NCBI GenBank assembly: GCA_001898505.1
Contig: MKTZ01000001.1
Location: forward strand, 1 to 64,000
DNA: 64,000 nucleotides
Direction: 5' to 3'
Origin: Sphingobacteriales bacterium 50-39
Lineage (GTDB): Bacteria > Bacteroidota > Bacteroidia > Chitinophagales > Chitinophagaceae
The notes under the pieces are model-generated. The model saw only the letters and a list, made by a program, of their open reading frames with translations, ran no database searches and was not told where the DNA came from. Both the position numbers and the translations under genes were made by a program. Of this stretch, positions 25,428 to 33,830 are shown piece after piece (within the stretch, counting starts at the first letter, position 1; the number at the start of each line of letters is the position of its first letter).

Positions 25428-26210
25428 TTAATAAGGTACAATAAGGGTGATCCCGGTCCCGGAGTTCGGGATGCTGTCCACCTGGAAGCCGGCGTCTATC
25501 ATTTTAGCTCTTTTCCTCATATTGCTTAGTCCGGAGGTGTTTTTCTGGGTTGCAATGATGGAGGTATCGAAACCCCGGCCATCGTCATGGATGGTCATGG
25601 TCAAGCTATTATTCTCATATGTAAGGGTGATATGGATGCTGGCGGCGCCTGAATGGCGTATGACATTGCTGATCGCCTCCTGCAAGATACGAAGTATGAA
25701 TATTTCCTTTTGTTCATCCAGGAACTGATAATCGCCTTTTAATTCATAGATGACCCGGGGGGCGGTGAGCTTTTGCAACTGGATAACGAGCTGTTCGATG
25801 GCGTTGGTAAGCCCGCCATTGCGAATGATCTCGGAGCTAAGGCTTCGTGACAGGTCGCGCAATTCATCGAGGGCGCGGGTAAGCAGGTCGACGGTGTCGT
25901 TGATCCTTTGAGCGGCATAGCTGTTCTCCTTTATATCCAGGGTATTCAGCTGTAGTTTGGCGAGGGAAATAAACTGTCCGATGTTGTCGTGTATCTCCCG
26001 GGAGATGTATTGGAACGTGTATTCCTGGATCTCGAGCTGGGTCTTGAGCAATTCCTTATCATAATTAGCTTTAATGCCTATGAGCTTTGCGTTGAAAAGA
26101 TTTTGCTTTTTCTGATAAAGGAGCAGGATCACGGCGATGAAGCCGATCAGAATAATGATCAGCAGGGTGCAGATGATGACGATGGATATTACGATCTCCT
26201 TATCCTGCAT
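25428..26210 (-). CDS. NarL-partner sensor histidine kinase (HisKA_3 type)
   Basis: 260 aa. One long N-terminal membrane helix (about residues 7-32), coiled-coil, then the phosphoacceptor His in YISREIHDNIGQFIS near residue 74. ATPase boxes: ILQEAISNVIRHSGA, HDDGRGFD and GLSNMRKRAK. No separate sensor domain. Its start overlaps the stop of the membrane protein gene by 22 bases, which implies coupled translation and perhaps a physical complex. Confidence 0.93.
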   Translation of the reverse strand: MQDKEIVISIVIICTLLIIILIGFIAVILLLYQKKQNLFNAKLIGIKANYDKELLKTQLEIQEYTFQYISREIHDNIGQFISLAKLQLNTLDIKENSYAAQRINDTVDLLTRALDELRDLSRSLSSEIIRNGGLTNAIEQLVIQLQKLTAPRVIYELKGDYQFLDEQKEIFILRILQEAISNVIRHSGAASIHITLTYENNSLTMTIHDDGRGFDTSIIATQKNTSGLSNMRKRAKMIDAGFQVDSIPNSGTGITLIVPY

Positions 26211-26881
26211 GTGAATCCTTTAATGAATAACATATACGTTACGACGAGTGAAAAGTTGTTGATGGAACCGAGCGTTTTTATGATCCCGTACAGACCGTGG
26301 CTCGTTAGATAAAAGCTGGTGACAAGGTATGGGATAATGGTGGTAAGATAAAAGAATATGCCTGTGACGAGCCAGAAGGCGGGTTCCAGGAACAGGTTCA
26401 CGGGCTCGCTGCGTGCAAAGAGCTCCCGGTACCAGGTGAGGCAGGGAATGATGATAATGACGCTCTCCAGAATAATGGCTATGACATTGATATTCTTCCC
26501 AATATCAGATTTCAGGGAATAGATTATGAAAAAGAGACAAAACAGCATCAGCAGGAGGATCAGCAATCTTTTTATCTGGGGTGAATAGATGATCCGGGAG
26601 AGGAACCAGGCGAAGATAAACAGCTCAAAAGGGGTGTACAGGTTGTACGTGAGAAATGTGGCATATTCCTGATGGCTTCCAAATGGCTGATAATTGAACA
26701 GCTTCGGTATATATGGATTTATGAAGAACTCTATGGCTGCGGATACGAACAGATAGATGGGGAATATTCTCATATAGGGGGGATTATGGCTTCGGTAGCA
26801 GTAAAATATCCCTACGGCAAAAGCTACAATGTTTATTATGAGATTGATCAGGCCTGATATATTGTAAATATCCGTTGGCAT
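26189..26881 (-). CDS. Multi-pass membrane protein of unknown function (family member 3 of 3)
   Basis: 230 aa, about seven hydrophobic segments. Shared family marks: Glu in VSAAIEFFI (segment 2), TPFELFIFAWFLSRI (segment 3) and PAFWLVTGIFFYLTTI (segment 6). It is first of three minus-strand genes with a kinase and a regulator, and overlaps the kinase by 22 bases. The constant pairing with kinases that lack sensor domains suggests it is the sensing partner. This is inference, not known function. Confidence 0.7.
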   Translation of the reverse strand: MPTDIYNISGLINLIINIVAFAVGIFYCYRSHNPPYMRIFPIYLFVSAAIEFFINPYIPKLFNYQPFGSHQEYATFLTYNLYTPFELFIFAWFLSRIIYSPQIKRLLILLLMLFCLFFIIYSLKSDIGKNINVIAIILESVIIIIPCLTWYRELFARSEPVNLFLEPAFWLVTGIFFYLTTIIPYLVTSFYLTSHGLYGIIKTLGSINNFSLVVTYMLFIKGFTCRIRRS

Positions 26882-27070
26882 TCCGCGAAAATTATGTGCA
26901 GTTTGGCAAGATACGGCAGCCTTTTAATCCCAGTACCGTGAAAACACCCTATCGATGTAAGAAAAATACGGTGCTCCGGGCGTGTTTATGCCTAAATTTT
27001 GAATGTATGCGCCAATAAATTTGAAAAGAGAATTCTAAAACCTTTCCTAAGTCAATCAAGCTATTTTTCT

Positions 27071-27397
27071 ATGAATTTGGAACAAGCTCAGAAGTTGAGA
27101 AAGAAGCTTCTTTATCTTGAGGGTCTCATTGCCTGGAATTCCAGAGAATATATCTGGAGGGTAGTTATTGGGCCGCAGGATCAGCTGTTGATGGAGCGTT
27201 TTCGGGAACTGGTGGATCCGGCAGTGCCTTTCAATCCCCGGACTATCCTTCAACCTTTCCGCCGGGAGGAGCTAACGGTCTATTTCTTTCTTAAGATAAA
27301 AGGTAATCTTATATGCCGGGAATTCAAAGAGTTCCTCACTGTCAATGAGTTGGAGATCCCAAAGGCAGGTTATGTGCTTTCCCCTTTCCCCCTTTAA
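27071..27397 (+). CDS. Hypothetical protein
   Basis: 108 aa from the ATG at 27071; the frame is open 72 bases further upstream. Not recognised. Soluble and mixed alpha/beta: an N-terminal helix (NLEQAQKLRKKLLYLEGLIAW), then PRTILQPFRREELTVYFFLKIKGNLICREFKEF. No signal or membrane segment. Alone on the plus strand between the signalling operon and a regulator, so it may belong to the island. Moderate confidence that it is a gene. Confidence 0.55.
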   Translation: MNLEQAQKLRKKLLYLEGLIAWNSREYIWRVVIGPQDQLLMERFRELVDPAVPFNPRTILQPFRREELTVYFFLKIKGNLICREFKEFLTVNELEIPKAGYVLSPFPL

Positions 27398-27496
27398 ACG
27401 AAATAAAAAATGCCTGCTTCATTGCATTATCCCAATACGGTGGGGTGCAGAAAAGCAGGCAAAAACTATAAGCAAATGGTGCGGCAGATCAGTAAA

Positions 27497-27605
27497 AAGT
27501 TGATTGATATTGGATTGCCGGATTTCATAGAATATTGAAAATCATTCTGGACGGTTTCAAGGACATTGGACGGTCTGAGGTTGCTAATCCTCAATCAATC
27601 AACTT
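27497..27605. repeat. Inverted-repeat-bounded element, copy 2
   Basis: Perfect 12-base terminal inverted repeats AAGTTGATTGAT / ATCAATCAACTT enclose ~85 bases with repeated TGGACGGT words. Similar in length and inner sequence to the copy at 23736-23846. Confidence 0.8.
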
Positions 27606-27673
27606 ATATATCAAAAATAAATGTGAATAACTTTGTGGACAAGAGAAGTATCCCTCAATTTTAACCATACGGA

Positions 27674-27717
27674 TTTTACGGGTGCAATCGTAAAAAAAAC
27701 AACTTACCTTCGTAAAA
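27674..27717. promoter_or_regulatory. Cluster of TTTTACG/CGTAAAA motifs
   Basis: TTTTACG and CGTAAAA form a 7-base inverted pair 8 bases apart, and a third CGTAAAA follows 22 bases after the second. A possible binding site for a dimeric regulator upstream of the response regulator gene. Confidence 0.4.
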
Positions 27718-27881
27718 GAACGAAAAGAGCCAGGTAATTAAACGTAGATTCCGTAACGCCGTAATTTCGTAAATTTCCTATAGTAAGTGTTGCAATTTTT
27801 GTTTCAATTTGCATGGTGGATATCCGAGCGGCCCACCCATCCACTGGCCGCAAGGCCCCTGTTTGTAAAATTCAGAATCGT

Positions 27882-28553
27882 ATGAAAAAACCAGAGTTCG
27901 ATCAACCTATCAAAGTAGCTATTGCCGACGATCATGCCCTATTCCGGGCCGGCGTGAAAACTGCGCTGGCCGTCAAAAAAGATGTAGAACTGGTAGCAGA
28001 GGCGGACAATGGTATGCAATTACTCAACTTACTCAAGCACGTTGAACCTGACGTAATTTTACTTGACATACAGATGCCCATCATGGATGGGATTCAAACC
28101 CTGCCTGAGATCCGTAAGGATCATCCTCATGTAAAGGTGATCATCCTTTCGATGCACAACGATCACTCCATGATCTCCAAGCTGATGGAGATCGGGGCTA
28201 ATTCCTATCTTACCAAGAATTCCGATTCGGAGACGATCTATCAGGCCATCAAGACCTGCTACGAGCAGGAGTTTTTCTTCAACGAATTGACCAACAAAGC
28301 TTTATTGACAGGACTCCGGACAAAGCGCCCGGAGGTAGGCGCCCCCCAGGATGTCAACCTGACGGAAAAGGAGCTGACTGTCCTTAAGTTGATGTGTGAA
28401 GAAAAAACCACCAAGGAGATCGCCGATATCGTGGATATCAGTCCCCGCACGGTGGAGGCCATACGTGACAAACTGAAGACCAAGACGGGAGCCAAGTCGA
28501 TGGCGGGTCTGGTCATGTATGCTGTTAAAAATGGTATTATCGAGCAACAGTAG
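27882..28553 (+). CDS. NarL/FixJ-type response regulator without an adjacent kinase on its strand
   Basis: 223 aa from the ATG at 27882; the 23 extra upstream residues do not fit the family. Receiver: VAIADDHALF, phosphoacceptor Asp in VILLDIQMP (about residue 63), LSMHND and SYLTKNSD. LuxR-type end: LTEKELTVLKLMCEEKTTKEIA and SPRTVEAIRDKL. Close paralog of the regulator at 24051. Its stop is directly followed by the GTG of the aminotransferase gene, so the two are likely cotranscribed by chance of position rather than shared function. Confidence 0.92.
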   Translation: MKKPEFDQPIKVAIADDHALFRAGVKTALAVKKDVELVAEADNGMQLLNLLKHVEPDVILLDIQMPIMDGIQTLPEIRKDHPHVKVIILSMHNDHSMISKLMEIGANSYLTKNSDSETIYQAIKTCYEQEFFFNELTNKALLTGLRTKRPEVGAPQDVNLTEKELTVLKLMCEEKTTKEIADIVDISPRTVEAIRDKLKTKTGAKSMAGLVMYAVKNGIIEQQ

Positions 28554-29369
28554 GTGAGCAGCTTTATACACTTCAATGGGGCTTTTTTCCCGTCAAGGAC
28601 ACCTCTTCTTACGGCGGACAGCCGTGGCTTCCGGTATGGGGACGGGCTGTTCGAGACCATGCGGATAAAAGAGGGACGTATACTTCTCCCGGACCTGCAT
28701 TATCAACGGCTGTTGAACGGAAGCGTTCTTTTGGGGCTTGAACCTTTGACACTTGAACAATTTACGGGAGCCGTTCTTGAACTTTGTCAGCGCAATGGAC
28801 ATAGTGTATCCGCCAGGGTGAGGCTGACGGTGTTCCGGGGAGAGATGGGACAGGATGATGCCGCCATGAGCTATGTCATCCAATCCTGGCCCCTGGAAGA
28901 GATGGCAGAGAAGCCGGGGGGATTGGTGCTGGGGACATTCCCCAAAGGCCGGAAGTCATGCGACGGGCTCTCTCACCTGAAGTCCAATAACTATTTATTG
29001 TATTCCATGGCAGCTATGTATGCCCGAAACCACGGGTGGGATGACTGTCTGGTCCTGAACAGTCGGGAACGGATAGCCGACAGCAGCATTGCCAATCTTT
29101 TCTACGTGATCGGGGATACCATTTATACTCCTCCCTTGTCGGAGGGCGGGGTAGGGGGTGTGATGCGGGAATGGCTTTTGCGCGTCTTGCCGGCGGAGCG
29201 CTTGCGGGTGTTAGAAAAGCCGGTGGCGCCGGAGGACCTTCTCCTGGTGGACGAGGTTTTTCTTTCCAATGCCATCCGTGGAGTCCGTCGGGTAGGGCAT
29301 TTTTCGGGAACGGGCTATGGCAATCGGGTCTTTCAGATGGTGAAAATGATAGTAGATGGTCTCTGTTAA
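28554..29369 (+). CDS. Class IV aminotransferase, possible 4-amino-4-deoxychorismate lyase
   Basis: 271 aa with a GTG start that abuts the previous stop codon. Fold-type IV PLP enzyme: RGFRYGDGLFETMRI near residues 23-37, the PLP Lys in LSHLKSNNYL near 145, and RIADSSIANLF. Members are branched-chain or D-amino acid aminotransferases or ADC lyases (PabC). The short length and the FETMR motif favour PabC, which makes p-aminobenzoate for folate, but this is not certain. Overlaps the photolyase gene by 14 bases. Confidence 0.8.
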   Translation: MSSFIHFNGAFFPSRTPLLTADSRGFRYGDGLFETMRIKEGRILLPDLHYQRLLNGSVLLGLEPLTLEQFTGAVLELCQRNGHSVSARVRLTVFRGEMGQDDAAMSYVIQSWPLEEMAEKPGGLVLGTFPKGRKSCDGLSHLKSNNYLLYSMAAMYARNHGWDDCLVLNSRERIADSSIANLFYVIGDTIYTPPLSEGGVGGVMREWLLRVLPAERLRVLEKPVAPEDLLLVDEVFLSNAIRGVRRVGHFSGTGYGNRVFQMVKMIVDGLC

Positions 29370-30666
29370 TATCTTCTGGTTTCGCCGGGACCTCCGTCTT
29401 CATGATAATGCGGGGCTTTATCATGCTTTGCGAGGGGGGCTTCCTGTACTACCATTATTTATCTTCGACCGGGACATACTGGATAAGTTGGAAGAAAAGT
29501 CGGATGCGAGGGTTCACTTCATTCGGGATACGTTAGTGACACTACAGGAGGAACTGAGCAAGTGGGGTTCGGGGATGGAAGTAAGAGTCGGACGTCCGGA
29601 GGAGGTGTTCCAGGCCGTACTGTCAAGGTTTATGGTTGGGCAGGTGTTCACGAACCACGATTATGAGCCGTATGCCCGAGAGCGTGATGCGGCGGTCGGG
29701 AAGCTTTTAGCGAGTCGGGGGATCCCTTTTCATACCTATAAGGACCAGGTGATCTTTGAGAGGGATGAGATATTGAAGGACGACGGTGAGCCTTATACGG
29801 TGTTTACCCCTTACAGCAAGAAGTGGAAGGCCAGGGTGAATGATCTTTGTCTGCGGAGCTACCCGGTGGAAAAATATTTGGGCAATCTTTATCAGCGTGC
29901 AGCCGGGCGTATACCGTCGCTAATGTCCATGGGGTTCAAGCCATCTCCTATTCCTATCCCTTCCAATGTGGTGAATGCTACGACCCTGAAAAAATATGCC
30001 GGGCAGCGGGATTTTCCGGGGATAGAGGGTGGAACGAGCCGGATGGGAGTGCATTTGCGGTGGGGGACGTGTAGTATCCGGGAGCTGGCGCGTAAGGCAT
30101 CTGCCCTGAGCGAGGTCTATCTGGGTGAGCTGATATGGCGGGATTTCTTTCATATGATCCTATGGCATTTTCCGGCGGTGGGCAAGGGCAAGGCGTTCAG
30201 GCCGGCCTATGACCTCATCCGATGGCGGAATAACGAGCAGGAGTTTGAAAAATGGTGTCAGGGGCAGACGGGATATCCTATCGTGGATGCGGGTATGAGG
30301 GAATTGAATGAAACGGGGTTCATGCCGGGCAGGGTCCGGATGATCGTGGCTTCTTTTCTGGCGAAACATCTGCTTGTCGACTGGCGGTGGGGGGAGGCTT
30401 ATTTTGCGGAAAAGCTGCTGGACTATGACCTGGCGGCCAATAATGGGAACTGGCAATGGGCGGCGGGCAGCGGGTGTGATGCGGCGCCTTATTTCCGGGT
30501 GTTCAACCCGAAGCTTCAAACGGAGAAATTCGATCCTGATCTGGTATACGTGCGTCGTTGGGTGCCGGAACTGGGAACTTCCGCATATCCGGCCCCTATC
30601 GTGGAGCATGAGATGGCCCGTCGAAGGGCACTTGACGCCTACGCTAAGGCAGTGAAGGGCAGTTGA
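29356..30666 (+). CDS. phr: Deoxyribodipyrimidine photolyase (cryptochrome/photolyase family)
   Basis: 436 aa. The N-terminal antenna Rossmann domain begins NIFWFRRDLRLHDNAGL. The C-terminal FAD domain shows LGELIWRDFFHMIL, PIVDAGMRELNETGFM and the signature DYDLAANNGNWQWAAGSGCDAAPYFRVFNP near residues 350-382. Length and motifs fit a class I CPD photolyase, which uses blue light to split pyrimidine dimers. Its 3' end overlaps mqnD on the other strand by 28 bases. Confidence 0.94.
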   Translation: MVSVNIFWFRRDLRLHDNAGLYHALRGGLPVLPLFIFDRDILDKLEEKSDARVHFIRDTLVTLQEELSKWGSGMEVRVGRPEEVFQAVLSRFMVGQVFTNHDYEPYARERDAAVGKLLASRGIPFHTYKDQVIFERDEILKDDGEPYTVFTPYSKKWKARVNDLCLRSYPVEKYLGNLYQRAAGRIPSLMSMGFKPSPIPIPSNVVNATTLKKYAGQRDFPGIEGGTSRMGVHLRWGTCSIRELARKASALSEVYLGELIWRDFFHMILWHFPAVGKGKAFRPAYDLIRWRNNEQEFEKWCQGQTGYPIVDAGMRELNETGFMPGRVRMIVASFLAKHLLVDWRWGEAYFAEKLLDYDLAANNGNWQWAAGSGCDAAPYFRVFNPKLQTEKFDPDLVYVRRWVPELGTSAYPAPIVEHEMARRRALDAYAKAVKGS

Positions 30667-31472
30667 GGTGTGTTTACGCCATGAACGCTTGCATAGGTCC
30701 TCATCAGGGTATCCACGGCCCGGCGGCCATCTTCTCCCAACGAAAGGGAATAATTATTTACATAGAGGTCGATGTGCTGTCGCATGACCTGTTCGTCCAT
30801 CTCCTGGGAATGTTGTCTTACGTAATCGGGAAGAAAAGGATAGTGTGCAAAGGCGTATTCGAGGCTTTTGCGGATGAGCCCGTTGAGCTTTTGTGCGAGG
30901 GTGGGGTCATGGTCTTTTCTCAACAGGATACCGCCCAGGGGGATGGGAGCGCCGGTAGTGGCTTCCCAAAATTCTCCCAGGTCGGCGAGTCGGGTGAGTC
31001 CTTTTTGCTGATAGGTGAAACGATTCTCATGAATGATGACGCCACAGTCTACCTTGCCGGAAAGGACGGCCTCTTCGATGGAGGAGAAAATCATGAACTC
31101 TTTCTTTTTCGCCTGCGGATAGGCGAGCGAGAATAGCAAGTGAGCGGTGGTCCGCTGACCGGGCACGGCAATGGTGCAATGGGGGATGTCTGCCGCTGCG
31201 ATGTGCTGCCGGGCTATGAGCAGCGGTCCTACACCCTTGCCGAGGGCTCCTCCTGCATCCAGCAGATGATATTTGTCGGTGACGAGGGGGAGCACGCCAT
31301 AGCTGATCTTGGATGCATCCAGCCGGCCCTGCATGGCCCATTGGTTGAGGGTCTCTACGTCCTCGAGGCGCACTTCGAAATCGAGGCCTTCGGTGTCGAT
31401 CTTTTTATTTACGAGGGCATCGAATATAAATGTATCGTTTGGGCAGGGGCTGAATCCAAGGGTAAGCGTCAT
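30639..31472 (-). CDS. mqnD: 1,4-dihydroxy-6-naphthoate synthase
   Basis: 277 aa. The N-terminal LTLGFSPCPNDTFIFDALV is the MqnD signature. The fold is a periplasmic-binding-protein type turned enzyme; the later GGILLRKD and QHIDLYVNNYS also fit. It cleaves cyclic de-hypoxanthinyl futalosine in the futalosine route to menaquinone, the respiratory quinone. It follows mqnB by 12 bases. Confidence 0.94.
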   Translation of the reverse strand: MTLTLGFSPCPNDTFIFDALVNKKIDTEGLDFEVRLEDVETLNQWAMQGRLDASKISYGVLPLVTDKYHLLDAGGALGKGVGPLLIARQHIAAADIPHCTIAVPGQRTTAHLLFSLAYPQAKKKEFMIFSSIEEAVLSGKVDCGVIIHENRFTYQQKGLTRLADLGEFWEATTGAPIPLGGILLRKDHDPTLAQKLNGLIRKSLEYAFAHYPFLPDYVRQHSQEMDEQVMRQHIDLYVNNYSLSLGEDGRRAVDTLMRTYASVHGVNTPQLPFTALA

Positions 31473-31484
31473 TTTTAATCTAAT

Positions 31485-32138
31485 TTATAATGTTATGATG
31501 TCCGGGGTCAGGTCTTCCAATATGCCTGCCAGTTTGCTGTTCAGGGCGGCAATAGAAGCTTTGAAATCCCATTTGCTTTTGTCGCGTTGTCCGACATCGT
31601 TGGAGACGGACCTGAGCTGCAGGAATGGTATATTTTCCTGTAAGCATACGTAATGATGTGCCGCCCCTTCCATGCTTTCAACAACGGGAGCTATATTTTG
31701 TTGATACCATTCTATGCGGGAGGGGGTGGTGCTTATTTCATTTATGGTGATGGCCCTGACCTGCTGCAGTCCGGTGGAGTCCAGCCATTTTTTATAGGGA
31801 TTGACGAGGCGGCCATTGGTAAAGGGGGGCGTGTTGCTGTCCATGAGATGGAGGTCAAAGACGGACTTGAAGGCTCCGTTCTCTTGTACGCCGACATCAC
31901 CGAACGCCTCTTCTTTTATGGCCATGACCTGGCCGATGGCTCCGGGTATAAAGCAGCCGGCAATCCCGGCCTGGATGATACAATCGGGTCTGCGTCTGCC
32001 AATCTGGCGCATAAGCGACCATGTAGTGGGGATGGAGCCGACGCCGGTGAGGAGGGCCTCCATTTCATGGCGCCGGGGGAGTTGGGCCATAGTAGGCTGA
32101 ATTTCAAAGCTTGTGGCGGCTACCAGCAGGATATACAT
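31485..32138 (-). CDS. mqnB: Futalosine hydrolase
   Basis: 217 aa nucleosidase of the purine phosphorylase fold: GVGSIPTTWSL, IQAGIAGCF and VESMEGAAHHYVCLQ (Glu for ribose binding), then LRSVSNDVGQRDK with the catalytic Asp. It removes hypoxanthine from futalosine. Its partner mqnD follows directly; mqnA and mqnC are not in the window. Confidence 0.92.
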   Translation of the reverse strand: MYILLVAATSFEIQPTMAQLPRRHEMEALLTGVGSIPTTWSLMRQIGRRRPDCIIQAGIAGCFIPGAIGQVMAIKEEAFGDVGVQENGAFKSVFDLHLMDSNTPPFTNGRLVNPYKKWLDSTGLQQVRAITINEISTTPSRIEWYQQNIAPVVESMEGAAHHYVCLQENIPFLQLRSVSNDVGQRDKSKWDFKASIAALNSKLAGILEDLTPDIITL

Positions 32139-32242
32139 CCTGCAAATATCAGTAATCTGCGCTACGGGCGCAAACCAAAGGTTTGTCGTAACTTTGCGGT
32201 CCCAAATGGGCCTTTGGGATCATTTGGTGAAATATATAGACT

Positions 32243-32650
32243 ATGGTGTATTTGACCCGTGTAGAACATTTTAATGCAGCGCACCGGCTATTCAACCCCG
32301 GCTGGAGCAAGGAACAGAACGAGACCGTATTTGGCAAATGCGCCAATGAGAACTGGCATGGACATAATTATGAATTGTATGTAACCATTAAGGGGGAGCC
32401 GGACTCTAATACAGGATTTTTATTCGACGTGAAGAAACTGAGCGAGCTGATCAAGGACCATGTCATTGAAAAGGTGGATCACAAGAACCTGAATATGGAT
32501 GTGGATTTTCTGAAAGGGAAAATGTGCTCTACGGAAAACCTGGCCATTGGCATCTGGGAGCAGTTGCAGCCGCACCTGCCTTCTTCGGTGAAGCTGCATT
32601 GTATCAAGCTGTATGAGACGCCGAGGATCTATGTGGAGTATTTTGGATAG
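32243..32650 (+). CDS. 6-pyruvoyltetrahydropterin synthase/QueD family protein (first of a tandem pair)
   Basis: 135 aa. Zinc His residues in HFNAAHR and HGHNYEL; catalytic Cys in FGKCANENWHGH; DHKNLN near residue 79. The Cys is five residues ahead of HGH, as in animal-type PTPS and unlike E. coli QueD (three residues). The protein converts 7,8-dihydroneopterin triphosphate to a tetrahydropterin, either for biopterin-like cofactors or, if QueD-like, for queuosine. A paralog follows 24 bases later and folE comes after that. Confidence 0.85.
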   Translation: MVYLTRVEHFNAAHRLFNPGWSKEQNETVFGKCANENWHGHNYELYVTIKGEPDSNTGFLFDVKKLSELIKDHVIEKVDHKNLNMDVDFLKGKMCSTENLAIGIWEQLQPHLPSSVKLHCIKLYETPRIYVEYFG

Positions 32651-32674
32651 GGGGCGGAGCTCTGAACAAATAAA

Positions 32675-33106
32675 ATGAGCTATATGAATGTGCTAAATAA
32701 TAAAGTTGCTGTGTTCCGGAAAGAGCATTTCAATGCGGCGCATCGAATTTTCAATCCTGCATGGGATGATAAGAAGAATGCGGAGGTCTTTGGGAAATGC
32801 AGCAATCCCAATTATCACGGACATAACTATGAGCTGATCGTAAAAGTAGTGGGCGTGCCGGATCCGGAGACTGGGTATGTTATGGATATGAAAGTGTTGT
32901 CAGTGATCGTGCAGGAGGAGATACTGGAAAGGTTCGATCATAAGAACCTCAACCTGGACACAGAATATTTTAAGGACTTGAACCCTACTGCGGAACATAT
33001 TGTTATGGTTATTTACGAACTGTTGCGAAAAAGGATCGATCCGAAGCTGGAGCTATGGGTGAGACTACATGAGACGGAACGAAACTTTGTAGAATATCCG
33101 GCGTAA
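32675..33106 (+). CDS. 6-pyruvoyltetrahydropterin synthase/QueD family protein (second of a tandem pair)
   Basis: 143 aa. All active-site marks are kept: HFNAAHR, FGKCSNPNYHGHNYE, FDHKNLN and a C-terminal LHETERNFVEY, where Glu binds the pterin. The similarity to the upstream copy shows a gene duplication with strong divergence. Two intact copies suggest different jobs, for example one for queuosine (a queE gene is at 60403-61044) and one for a pterin cofactor. Which does which cannot be told. folE starts 40 bases later. Confidence 0.85.
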   Translation: MSYMNVLNNKVAVFRKEHFNAAHRIFNPAWDDKKNAEVFGKCSNPNYHGHNYELIVKVVGVPDPETGYVMDMKVLSVIVQEEILERFDHKNLNLDTEYFKDLNPTAEHIVMVIYELLRKRIDPKLELWVRLHETERNFVEYPA

Positions 33107-33146
33107 TCAATGAACCAATAGTATATATCAAAAACACTTTTTGGCC

Positions 33147-33743
33147 ATGGCATATAAGAAGATCGACCAGTATGACGAAAAGATCACTTCGGGGCTCACC
33201 AGCAATTACAAGGCGGCATTAAGCTTATTGGGAGAGGATCCTATGAGGGAAGGTCTTCTAAAAACACCCGAAAGGGTCGCCAAGGCGATGCAATTCCTTA
33301 CGCAGGGATATGAGATGGATGCCAAGGCAATCCTGGACTCAGCCAAATTCCATGAGGATGTCAGTGAAATGATCCTTGTAAAGGATATAGAAATATATAG
33401 CCTTTGTGAACATCACATGCTACCCTTTTTCGGAAAGGCGCATGTCGCGTATATACCCAACGGCTGGATCACGGGGTTGAGCAAGATCGCCAGGGTAGTG
33501 GATGTCTACTCCCGCCGTCTGCAGGTGCAGGAAAGACTGACTACGCAGATATTAGGCGCCATCAAGGAGTCGTTAAACCCTCTGGGTGTAGCTGTGGTCA
33601 TTGAGGCTTCTCATCTTTGCATGATGATGAGGGGCGTGCAGAAACAAAATTCTGTTACCACTACTTCTGCCTTCTGGGGTGAGTTTGAGAAGAATGAAAC
33701 ACGCAGCGAGTTTGTCAAACTGATCTCTGCCAGGCTGCATTAA
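33147..33743 (+). CDS. folE: GTP cyclohydrolase I
   Basis: 198 aa from the ATG at 33147 (a TTG two codons earlier also opens the frame). Zinc ligands in [10 protein letters not shown] (Cys and His) and [10 protein letters not shown] (second Cys). It makes 7,8-dihydroneopterin triphosphate from GTP, the substrate of the two PTPS-like proteins encoded just upstream, and feeds folate and queuosine as well. A three-gene pterin cluster. Confidence 0.96.
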   Translation: MAYKKIDQYDEKITSGLTSNYKAALSLLGEDPMREGLLKTPERVAKAMQFLTQGYEMDAKAILDSAKFHEDVSEMILVKDIEIYSLCEHHMLPFFGKAHVAYIPNGWITGLSKIARVVDVYSRRLQVQERLTTQILGAIKESLNPLGVAVVIEASHLCMMMRGVQKQNSVTTTSAFWGEFEKNETRSEFVKLISARLH

Positions 33744-33830
33744 ACGTTTCGCATAATAATTTTTTGCCGAAAAATTTTCTTTTTTGAGTCGGGTCTTTGT
33801 GGCATATTTGTTTACTAAACCCTATATGTT

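Larger units (their letters stand above)
27398..27881. other. Gene-free region upstream of the response regulator at 27882
   Basis: 484 bases. It holds a hairpin (GCCTGCTT...AAGCAGGC, 27411-27461), the second inverted-repeat element (27497-27605), a TTTTACG-N8-CGTAAAA inverted pair (27674-27695), another CGTAAAA (27711-27717) and several CGTA words up to 27771. No gene supported. Confidence 0.6.

Noticed and set aside
27411-27461. Hairpin GCCTGCTT...AAGCAGGC after the 27071 gene, considered a terminator
   Set aside because: The T run lies only on the minus strand, where no gene ends, and the loop is over 30 bases long.
32171-32185. Palindrome CAAACC-AAA-GGTTTG between mqnB and the first PTPS gene, considered an operator
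   Set aside because: Short and unsupported by a second copy; partly overlaps low-complexity promoter-like sequence.
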